A stretch of DNA of 22,722 nucleotides from contig JBBRTJ010000064.1 of NCBI GenBank assembly GCA_038244535.1, forward strand, positions 1-22,722. The letters run 5' to 3'. The position numbers and the translations under genes are program-made. The notes below the pieces were generated by a model. The model saw nothing but the letters and a program-made list of their open reading frames with translations, was not told where the DNA came from and searched no databases. Shown piece by piece: positions 7,108 through 14,804 of the stretch; the stretch's first letter is position 1; each line of letters opens with the position of its first letter. This stretch comes from JBBRTJ01 sp038244535 (GTDB lineage: Bacteria > Actinomycetota > Acidimicrobiia > Acidimicrobiales > Ilumatobacteraceae).

Positions 7108-7796
7108 CTCGGGGCCTCCAGGCGGAACCCCACACCCCGCACGGCCTCGATCCAAGCGTGGTCGCCGAGCTTGCGTCGGAGCGCGGCGACGTGGGCGTCG
7201 ACGGTCTTGGTCGGCCCGTACCAGAACGCGTCCCACACGTTCTCGAGGACGTCGGTGCGCGTGCAGACGGCGCCGGGATCGGTGGCGAGGTAGGCGAGGA
7301 GGTCGAACTCCTTGGCCGTCAACTGGAGCTCGTTGCCGTCGAGGTGGACCCGGCGCGTCCGGCGATCGATCTCGAGGGGACCGATCTGCTGTGGTCCGGC
7401 GTGCTCACCGGGGGCACCGGCACCGTCGGCGGGAACGGCTTGCTCAGGGTTCGCTCGCCGGGCCAGGGCCCGGATGCGGGCGACCAGCTCACGGAAGCTG
7501 AAGGGCTTGGTGACGTAGTCGTCAGCCCCCAGCTCGAGGCCCAGGACGCGGTCGAACTCGTCGCTGCGCGCCGTCAGCATGATGATCGGGACGTTGCTGC
7601 GCAACCGCAACGACCGACACACGTCACGACCATCCATGTCGGGCAGGCCGAGATCGAGCAGCACCAGATCGGACGCGGACGCGGCCAGCGCGTCGGCCCC
7701 GGTCGTCACCAGGTCGACGGTGTGACCCTCGTCGGTCAGACCATCGACGAGCGATACCGCAATGGCGTTGTCATCCTCGACCAGCAAGATGCGCAC
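7104..7796 (-). CDS. OmpR/PhoB-family response regulator
   Basis: This 230-residue regulator has a receiver domain (1-115) with the acidic pair Asp8/Asp9, phospho-acceptor Asp48 in LLDLGLPDMDG, Thr75 and Lys97. A linker of about 25 residues rich in Ala, Gly and Pro follows. The C-terminal winged helix (about 140-228) has the typical LTAKEFDLLAYLA and VDAHVAALRRKLG segments. It is the first gene of a regulator-kinase pair overlapping by 4 bp. The upstream intergenic region shared with the divergent secreted-protein operon carries 11-bp-spaced direct repeats, so it probably controls that operon and possibly itself. All phosphorylation residues are intact. Confidence 0.94.
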   Translation of the reverse strand: MRILLVEDDNAIAVSLVDGLTDEGHTVDLVTTGADALAASASDLVLLDLGLPDMDGRDVCRSLRLRSNVPIIMLTARSDEFDRVLGLELGADDYVTKPFSFRELVARIRALARRANPEQAVPADGAGAPGEHAGPQQIGPLEIDRRTRRVHLDGNELQLTAKEFDLLAYLATDPGAVCTRTDVLENVWDAFWYGPTKTVDAHVAALRRKLGDHAWIEAVRGVGFRLEAPR

Positions 7797-7868
7797 CAGA
7801 CCAGTGTGGCGGCCTGCGGAGCTGCTGCGACCTCGCCGCAGAAGCTGGTGGCCGAATCGGCACCGGAC

Positions 7869-7899
7869 CTTGGACGTTTCTTGGACGTCACCGGGACGA
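7869..7899 (+). promoter_or_regulatory. Direct-repeat operator candidate for the OmpR-type regulator
   Basis: CTTGGACGT occurs at 7869-7877 and exactly again at 7880-7888, an 11-bp period. A third, weaker copy (CCGGGACGA, sharing GGACG) follows at 7891-7899 in the same register. OmpR/PhoB-family dimers bind head-to-tail repeats spaced by one helical turn, and this site lies between the regulator gene and the divergent redox operon. The link to this regulator is inferred. Confidence 0.6.
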
Positions 7900-7931
7900 C
7901 CGTGAGATGACCCCTCTCTACGTTGATCCCC

Positions 7932-8594
7932 ATGAAGACACGCATCGCCACCATCCTTTCGGTGACCGGGGTGCTGTTTGCTGGCTCAGCTGCTGCGTTG
8001 GTCAACACGCAGGCACTGAGCAGCCACAACGCCTCGGCCGCCTCCTCCGTCCTCGAGACGCCCTCCACGGCTGCCCCGACCGATCCGGGGTCGACCACGA
8101 CCTCGGTCCCGAACGAGCCGTCGACGACGGGGGAGTCGACCAGCACCACCGTCACCGAGCAGACCACTGCCGTCACGAGCGGCACCGATGGCACTCCCCA
8201 GGTCGGGCCTCAGCGCGCCAGCGACTCGAGCGGCCAGCACTCCTACCGGGTGGGCGACGCAGGTGAGGTCGTGCTCAACCGGTCCGACTACTCCCTCACG
8301 ATCGTGTCGGTCACCCCCTACGCCGGCTGGACCACCGTGAGCGCCGCCAGCACCGAGCCCACCGCGGTCTCCGTCACGCTGAGGTCGGCCACGTTCGAGG
8401 TCACCTTCGTGGCGTCGCTGCGTGACGACGAGATCGTCACCTCGATCGCGGCTCATCGGATCGGAACCTCGACCACGGCCCCGACCTCGACCTCCACCAC
8501 GATCCACAGGGGCGACGACGGCAGGGGCGACGACGGCAGGGGCGGCGGCACCACCCCCACGACCACCCGCGATCGGAGCCATGAAGATGACTGA
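7932..8594 (+). CDS. Secreted Thr/Ser-rich protein with a conserved-looking beta domain
   Basis: This 220-residue protein has an N-terminal signal-like hydrophobic stretch (about 5-26, MKTRIATILSVTGVLFAG) with an Ala-rich cleavage region. A Thr/Ser/Pro-rich spacer (about 42-100) comes next, then a compact domain (about 102-177) that starts YRVGDAGEVVL and includes a GWTTVSAAS segment and alternating beta-like strands. The tail is Thr-, Arg-, Gly- and Asp-rich with a short GDDGRGDDGRG repeat. The ATG at 7932 is preferred over an in-frame TTG three codons upstream; neither has a clear ribosome-binding site. It is the first of four overlapping genes that include ApbE and a heme membrane protein, so an extracytoplasmic redox role is plausible. 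I cannot name the domain. Confidence 0.75.
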   Translation: MKTRIATILSVTGVLFAGSAAALVNTQALSSHNASAASSVLETPSTAAPTDPGSTTTSVPNEPSTTGESTSTTVTEQTTAVTSGTDGTPQVGPQRASDSSGQHSYRVGDAGEVVLNRSDYSLTIVSVTPYAGWTTVSAASTEPTAVSVTLRSATFEVTFVASLRDDEIVTSIAAHRIGTSTTAPTSTSTTIHRGDDGRGDDGRGGGTTPTTTRDRSHEDD

Positions 8595-9138
8595 CCGCCC
8601 GCGAGTTCCTGAGCACCTCCGCACCACTCCCGCCGCGGGAGCATCCCGATCGAAGCGGCCCGCGCAGAGCAGCAAGATCGTCGTCGCCGGCCTGGCCAGC
8701 ACCACCATCCTCGGCTTGACGGCCTTGTTCGGCTGGCAGGCCGGCGGTGCCTCGGCCGGGGCGTCGACACCCACGACCATCGATCCCGCCTTCCAGGCCG
8801 CGGTCGACCAGGCCCTGGCCCGTGCCTTGCTCAACCTGAACGCGACAACCACGGCCGCGAGCCTGGCCCCGACCGACACCACCGGTGCTCCCACGACCGA
8901 TGCGGCGGCCACCACGGCACCGGTAGCGGCTGGCACCACGCCCGCCGCCACCGCCGCAGCGCGCGCCGCAGCGGCGGCGAAGTCAGCGCCGACCGCAGCG
9001 AAGCCGGGCACCACGGCCGCGCCGGTTACCCCCGCCCCGCCGAAGCCCACCGTTCCGACGACCGCGGCCAAGCCGAAGCCCCCGCCCCCGCCCCCGACCA
9101 CGCCCACCACAGTCAAGACGAAGCCCTCGAAGCCGTGA
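8581..9138 (+). CDS. Single-pass membrane-anchored Ala/Thr/Pro-rich protein
   Basis: This 185-residue protein has a basic N-terminus (about 1-32), one transmembrane helix (about 33-53, VVAGLASTTILGLTALFGW) and a short amphipathic helix (about 68-86, FQAAVDQALARALLNL). A long low-complexity tail of Ala, Thr, Pro and Lys follows, probably outside the membrane. The start ATG lies just after GGAG in GATCGGAGCC and overlaps the previous gene by 14 bp; a second ATG two codons later is possible. The open frame extends 53 codons further upstream as Pro/Arg-rich shadow sequence. DTTGAPTT (99-106) loosely resembles an ApbE target motif but has Pro where Ser/Thr is expected. The gene overlaps apbE by 4 bp. 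The function is unknown; a tether or electron-carrier stalk is possible. Confidence 0.65.
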   Translation: MKMTDRPRVPEHLRTTPAAGASRSKRPAQSSKIVVAGLASTTILGLTALFGWQAGGASAGASTPTTIDPAFQAAVDQALARALLNLNATTTAASLAPTDTTGAPTTDAAATTAPVAAGTTPAATAAARAAAAAKSAPTAAKPGTTAAPVTPAPPKPTVPTTAAKPKPPPPPPTTPTTVKTKPSKP

Positions 9139-10121
9139 CCCCCACCAACCGGGCGCGCCGCGTCACCTGGCGGGCGATGGGCAGCGAGGTCGAGATGCTG
9201 CTCGTGCTGGCGAGCAGTGACGACACCGACCGGCTCGTGGCCCTGGCCACTGACCGGCTCGCCCACTACGAGCAGCGGTGGAGCCGCTTCGTGAGCACGA
9301 GCGACCTGAGCCTCCTCAACCTGGCGGGGGGCCGGCCCTTGCGGGTCGACCCCTCGACCGTGGTGCTCGTCACCGCCATGGTCGACGCCTGGTGGGCAAC
9401 GTCCGGGCGGTACGACCCGACCCTGCTCCCCCGGCTCATCGAGCTCGGCTACCGCGCCAGCTGGGATGACCCGACCAAGGTCAGCCACATCGACCCCGCC
9501 TCGTCGTGGCGGGCCACCGCCGGGATCATCGAGGTGGATCCGATCGCGTCTGTGGTGCGGCTCCCGGCCGGAACCACGCTCGACCCCGGGGGCATCGGCA
9601 AGGGACTAGCCGCCGACCTCGTGGTGGATGCGCTGCTCGACGCCGGCGCGCTCGGCGCCATGGTGGCCATCGGGGGCGATCTCCGCGTCGCCGGTGAGGC
9701 TCCGTACGCCGGCGGCTGGCTGGTCGACGTCGCCGATCCCCACAGCGACGACGACGACGGCGGCTCGACCGGCCGCCTCTTCATCGCCGACGGTGGTGTC
9801 GCCACCTCAGGCACCACCGAGCGCCACTGGACCGCGCCGACCGGCGAGGCGGTGCATCACGTCCTCAACCCCCGCACCGGGCAACCGAGCCCGCACACCG
9901 CTGATGGCGACATCGTCTCGGCCACGGTGGTCGCCGGTACCGGCGCCTGGGCCGACGCCTGGGCCAAGGCCGCCATGGTCGACTGGTCCTCCACCGAGCA
10001 CGAGCTCGACGAGCTGGGGCTTGGGGCGTTCGCAGTCACCGCCTCGGGCCAGCACCTCGCCAACGCCTCGTGGGCCCACCTCGCGGTTGCGGCCACGCCG
10101 GCTGGGGCGGTGGGCCGATGA
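9135..10121 (+). CDS. apbE: FAD:protein FMN transferase, ApbE family
   Basis: ApbE enzymes transfer FMN from FAD to a Ser/Thr of extracytoplasmic redox proteins. The 328-residue protein has the family landmarks in order: WRAMGSEVEML at the N-terminus, ERW-like QRWSRFVSTSDLSLLN (48-62), GRYDPTLLP (91-99), DPGGIGKGLAAD (150-161), GGDLRVAG (180-187), VATSGTTERHW (222-232) and HHVLNPRTGQPS (241-252), followed by an AWADAWAKA segment that matches the metal-site helix. An acidic insert, DPHSDDDDGG, lies near 201-210. No signal peptide or lipobox is evident, so location is unclear. The start is GTG overlapping the upstream stop (GTGA), and the stop overlaps the next start (ATGA), so the four genes are very probably translated together. 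Confidence 0.92.
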   Translation: MTPTNRARRVTWRAMGSEVEMLLVLASSDDTDRLVALATDRLAHYEQRWSRFVSTSDLSLLNLAGGRPLRVDPSTVVLVTAMVDAWWATSGRYDPTLLPRLIELGYRASWDDPTKVSHIDPASSWRATAGIIEVDPIASVVRLPAGTTLDPGGIGKGLAADLVVDALLDAGALGAMVAIGGDLRVAGEAPYAGGWLVDVADPHSDDDDGGSTGRLFIADGGVATSGTTERHWTAPTGEAVHHVLNPRTGQPSPHTADGDIVSATVVAGTGAWADAWAKAAMVDWSSTEHELDELGLGAFAVTASGQHLANASWAHLAVAATPAGAVGR

Positions 10122-10834
10122 ACCCGCAGACCTGGTGGTACCTGGCCCGCGCCTCGGGCCTGGTGGCTTGGGTGCTGCTTGTGGCCAGCCTGGTGATGGG
10201 CATCCTGCTCGCCACCCGCGCCCTCAAGCCCGCCGACCGGCCGGCCTGGTTGCTGGCCGTGCATCGCTCGCTCAGCGCCGGAGCGATCTGCGCCGTCGCG
10301 CTCCACCTCGCCGCGCTGGTGGCCGACAGCTACGTGTACTTCGGGTGGATGGAGATCTTCGTCCCCGGGTCATCGGGCTGGAAGACGAGCGCCGTCACCG
10401 TCGGCGTGTTCGCCTTCTACCTGCTGCTTGCGGTGCAGCTGACCTCGCTGTTCATGCGCCGCATCCCCCGGCGCCTGTGGCACTGGGTCCACCTGACGAG
10501 CTACGTCATGGTGTGGTCCGTCACGGTCCATGCCGGCATGGCCGGCACCGATGCCACGAACCGCGTCTACCAAGTGGTCGCGCTGGCGCTGACCATCGTG
10601 GCCGTCGCCGCGGCCGTGCTCCGGATCCTGGCCGGCAAGCACTCGCCGGCGACGCGACGCCCCGTCACCGTCCCCGCGCCTGCCGACCAGCCGGTTCAGG
10701 CAACCCGCACGACCCGCTTGCCCACGTTGCCGCCGCCGAGCAGATCGATGAGCGCCCAGGGCGCCCGCTCCAGCCCTTCGACGACGTCCTCGACGGCTCG
10801 CAGCGAACCGGTGTCCACCCATTCGGCCAGCTGA
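10118..10834 (+). CDS. Ferric-reductase-like heme transmembrane protein
   Basis: This 238-residue polytopic membrane protein has about five or six hydrophobic helices between residues 8 and 172. Histidines sit in pairs typical of bis-heme b ferric-reductase and YedZ/MsrQ-like domains: His49 and His63 (VHRSLSAGAICAVALH), then His122/His125 and His138 (WHWVHLTSYVMVWSVTVH). Such domains pass electrons across the membrane. In many actinomycetes they are encoded with ApbE and an FMN-carrying partner. The start overlaps apbE by 4 bp. The last 46 or so codons form a Ser/Thr/Arg/Pro-rich tail that overlaps the convergent oxidoreductase gene by 139 bp. The tail may be real, or an earlier stop may have been lost. 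Confidence 0.82.
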   Translation: MNPQTWWYLARASGLVAWVLLVASLVMGILLATRALKPADRPAWLLAVHRSLSAGAICAVALHLAALVADSYVYFGWMEIFVPGSSGWKTSAVTVGVFAFYLLLAVQLTSLFMRRIPRRLWHWVHLTSYVMVWSVTVHAGMAGTDATNRVYQVVALALTIVAVAAAVLRILAGKHSPATRRPVTVPAPADQPVQATRTTRLPTLPPPSRSMSAQGARSSPSTTSSTARSEPVSTHSAS

Positions 10835-11712
10835 TCGAGGGCCTCGTCACGACGCTCGGGCCGGCCCTCCCAGAGGTCGCCCACGATGAAGCCCTCCATG
10901 CGCAGTCGCTTGGTGACGAGGAGCCCGGGCACGCCGCGTGGGCCCGGACCGGGGTTCGCGGTGTCGTACTGCGACACGACGCCACAGCACACGATCCGGC
11001 CGTGCGAGCGCATCTGGAAGAGCGCCGCGGCGAGCACGTCACCGCCGGTGTTGTCGAAGTAGACGTCGATCCCGCCGGGGCAGGCGGCCTTCAACGCTCG
11101 AAAGAAGCTCGGGTCGCGATACGACACGGCGGCATCGAACCCAAGGTCGTCGACGAGCCACTGGCACTTCTCCTCTGCCCCGGCCACGCCCACCACCCGC
11201 ATCCCGAGGAGCTTGCCGAGCTGACCGACCACGTTGCCGACCGCGCCCGCCGCGGCTGACACGACCAAGGTCTCGCCCGCCTGCGGACGCCCGATGTCGA
11301 GCAACCCGAGGTACGCGGTGAGCCCGGTGACGCCCAAGACGCTGAGGTGGTGCACGAGGGGCCCCCGGGGCGTGACCTTGGCCAGGTGTCGGGCGGGTAC
11401 CGCCGCGTGCTCCTGCCAGCCATAGCCGGCCTCGACGATGTCGCCGGGCGCGAAGCCCGAGTCCCGCGACGACACCACCTCGGCCAGCACACCGCCGGCC
11501 ATCACCTGACCAGCCTCAAGTGCCGAGCGATAGGTGGCACCTTGCATCCACGCCCGGTTGGCGGCGTCGATCGACAGGTACAGGGTGCGGCACAGCACCT
11601 CACCCTCGGCGGGCTCGGGCATTGGCCCGCTCACGAGCGCGAACGAGTCCTCGTGCAGCGCGCCCTCGGGCAGGCGCACGAGGTGGATCTGGCGGTTCTG
11701 GTCGGCGGGCAT
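10696..11712 (-). CDS. MDR-family NADP-dependent oxidoreductase (CurA/YncB-like)
   Basis: This 338-residue zinc-independent medium-chain reductase matches the group of 2-alkenal, prostaglandin and curcumin reductases that reduce activated double bonds with NADPH. Signature parts are RAWMQGATYRSALEAGQVM (about 54-72), GYGWQEHAAV, the Rossmann segment VVSAAAGAVGNVVGQLGKL and DVYFDNTGGDVL. No structural-zinc cysteines are visible. The start is the ATG beginning MPADQNRQIHLVRLP; the 70 upstream in-frame codons are Arg/Gly/Pro-rich and implausible. The 3' end overlaps the ferric-reductase gene on the other strand. The substrate is unknown. Confidence 0.9.
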   Translation of the reverse strand: MPADQNRQIHLVRLPEGALHEDSFALVSGPMPEPAEGEVLCRTLYLSIDAANRAWMQGATYRSALEAGQVMAGGVLAEVVSSRDSGFAPGDIVEAGYGWQEHAAVPARHLAKVTPRGPLVHHLSVLGVTGLTAYLGLLDIGRPQAGETLVVSAAAGAVGNVVGQLGKLLGMRVVGVAGAEEKCQWLVDDLGFDAAVSYRDPSFFRALKAACPGGIDVYFDNTGGDVLAAALFQMRSHGRIVCCGVVSQYDTANPGPGPRGVPGLLVTKRLRMEGFIVGDLWEGRPERRDEALDQLAEWVDTGSLRAVEDVVEGLERAPWALIDLLGGGNVGKRVVRVA

Positions 11713-11789
11713 CCGCGCATCATTGCCGCCCGGCTGCCGTCGGCGCCCAGTACCCAGCACCCCGTGCTGCGGCCCGCGGATCACGCCGG

Positions 11790-13466
11790 CTAGAGGCGGG
11801 CCAGCTCCTCGGCCAGGTCGTCGAGGCCGAGGCAGCCCTGGCTGAGGGCTGCCATGTGCCAGGCCTTGAGGTCGAACGAGGCGCCTCGGCGGCGCCGGGC
11901 CTCCTCTCGCCCGGCCAGCCACACCCGCTCGCCGAGCTTGTAGCCGATGGCCTGGGCCGGCTCGCCGAGGTAGCGCACCAGCTCGCTTTCGAGGGCCTGC
12001 TGATCGCTGCCGGCGTGAGCGAACAGGAACTCGCGACCCAGCTCTGGCGTCCAGCGTTCGCCCGGGTGGAAGCGCTGGCCCGGGGGGATGACGAGCTCGC
12101 AGTGCATCCCGATGTCGATGATCACCCGCACGGCGCGCAGCTGCTGGCCCACGAGGAAGCCCATGCGGCGACCGGGATCGCCGAAGAAGCCGAGCTCGTC
12201 CATCAGCCGTTCGGCATAGAGCGCCCAGCCCTCGACGTTGGCGCTGACCTCACCGAGGCTGGCCTGGTACCGAGACAGCTCGGAGGCCATCAGCCGCCAC
12301 TGCGCCAGCTGCAGGTGATGGCCCGGGACCCCCTCGTGGTACCACGTGCTGACGTGCTCCCAGGTCGGGAACCGATCTCGCCCCTGGGTGGGGAACCAGG
12401 TGCACCCCGGGCGGCTGAAGTCGTCGGACGGCGGCGTGTAGTAGGCGGCGCTGGCGCCGCCGGGGGGAGCCAGGCGGGACTCGACGCGCCGCAGCAGCGG
12501 GTCCAGGTCGACACAGGTCCCGTCGAGCGCATCCATGGCCTCGTCCATGAGGTCCTGCAGCCACCGGCGCATGGCCCCCTGCCCGTTGATGACGTGGCCG
12601 TAGCGGTCGAGGTGGTGCATCGCCTCGAGCGGAGAGGCGCCCGCCAGCACCCGCTCGGCCTCCTGGGCCATCTCGGCGTCGATGCGGGAGAACTCCTCCC
12701 AGCCGTACGCGTAAGCGTCGTCGAGGTCGAGGTCGATGCCGTTCCAGTACCGGGCGTGGTGCAGGTAGCGCTCGACCCCTACCGCGTCACGCGTCCCGGC
12801 GTCCTCGGCCGCCGGCCCGTACTGGTCCAAGAGGAAGCGCTGCGTGGCTGCCAGCGCGTCGCCGGCCTGGTCGGCGAGCCGCCTGAGCTGGCGCTGCCAG
12901 CGCTCGGGGGCCTGGCTCACGAGCGCGGCGAAGTACGGGATCTCGCCGTCGAGGCCGGCCCAGCTGCCGAGTTGTTCGGCGACCACGGCCACCTGGCGAG
13001 GCGCGGCGTACAGCTCCTGCATCATCCCGTACGCCAGGCTCTCGCGATAGGACGCATAGGCCGCCGGCACGGCGGCCAGGCGGCCGGCAAAGGCCTCCCA
13101 GTCGTCGTCGGTCGTGGTCGCCTGGATGCCGAGCACGGCCTTGATGATCTGTGCCGGCGAGCCCATGTGGGACACGGCGCGGAGCTCCTCGCCGTGGTCG
13201 TGGAAGGCGAGCTCGGCCTCGAGCCGCTCGCGCAGGAGGCGCCCAGCGAGCACGTCAAAGGCGTCGAGCGGCTCGCCCCGCTGCGTGAGGGTGTCGAGCT
13301 CGCGCAGCGTGCGGCGCCGCAGCCCGGCGCGCTCGGCACCGGCCACCGGCGAGAAGTCGGTCAAACGATCGTCGTGGTCGGCGTTGCCGTTGAAGGTCGC
13401 CAAGATCGGATCGAGCGCGAACAGCTCGACCGTGTACCGATCAGCGAGGACTCGCACCTCCCCCAC
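11790..13466 (-). CDS. DUF885 family metalloprotein (putative peptidase)
   Basis: This 558-residue mainly helical protein belongs to the DUF885 family, which has a thermolysin-like zinc site. HEGVPGHH (377-384) supplies the HExxxH-type ligands and catalytic glutamate, and EGWALYAERLMDELG (412-426) supplies the third ligand region. The long helical N-terminal half is usual for the family. No signal peptide is visible, so it is probably cytoplasmic. The start is GTG at 13464-13466, 9 bp after the thiolase stop, so the two genes are probably co-transcribed; an in-frame GTG three codons later is possible. The length and motifs look complete. Members are annotated as peptidases or hydrolases, but the physiological substrate is unknown. 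Confidence 0.9.
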   Translation of the reverse strand: MGEVRVLADRYTVELFALDPILATFNGNADHDDRLTDFSPVAGAERAGLRRRTLRELDTLTQRGEPLDAFDVLAGRLLRERLEAELAFHDHGEELRAVSHMGSPAQIIKAVLGIQATTTDDDWEAFAGRLAAVPAAYASYRESLAYGMMQELYAAPRQVAVVAEQLGSWAGLDGEIPYFAALVSQAPERWQRQLRRLADQAGDALAATQRFLLDQYGPAAEDAGTRDAVGVERYLHHARYWNGIDLDLDDAYAYGWEEFSRIDAEMAQEAERVLAGASPLEAMHHLDRYGHVINGQGAMRRWLQDLMDEAMDALDGTCVDLDPLLRRVESRLAPPGGASAAYYTPPSDDFSRPGCTWFPTQGRDRFPTWEHVSTWYHEGVPGHHLQLAQWRLMASELSRYQASLGEVSANVEGWALYAERLMDELGFFGDPGRRMGFLVGQQLRAVRVIIDIGMHCELVIPPGQRFHPGERWTPELGREFLFAHAGSDQQALESELVRYLGEPAQAIGYKLGERVWLAGREEARRRRGASFDLKAWHMAALSQGCLGLDDLAEELARL

Positions 13467-13475
13467 TCGGCGGGG

Positions 13476-14657
<1,182 letters not shown>

Positions 14658-14778
14658 GGGGGTCCTTCCGAGTGCAGCGACGAACGACGAACGCGCTGAA
14701 GCATAGGACGACGCCTCGGGCCCGCGTCCTGTGACCATCGGCCGGAAGGGAAGGGGCCATCAGCCCTTTCCGTCGCTT

Positions 14779-14794
14779 CCTACCGGCCGGTAGG
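14779..14794. promoter_or_regulatory. Perfect 16-bp palindrome upstream of ccr, candidate operator
   Basis: CCTACCGGCCGGTAGG is identical to its own reverse complement and ends 10 bp before the ccr start codon, in the 147-bp divergent region shared with the thiolase. Its size and symmetry suit a TetR-family dimer, a class that often controls acyl-CoA metabolism in actinomycetes. The regulator is not in this window. No ribosome-binding site is seen between it and the ATG. Confidence 0.55.
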
Positions 14795-14804
14795 TTCGGC
14801 GACC

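Noticed and set aside
8497..8560. GDDGRGDDGRG tail as a calcium-binding repeat
   Set aside because: Only two short units in a low-complexity tail; too little to support a binding motif.
9628..11259. Plus-strand 543-codon frame across apbE and beyond
   Set aside because: Low-complexity Arg/Pro-rich shadow of apbE, the ferric-reductase gene and the antisense oxidoreductase.
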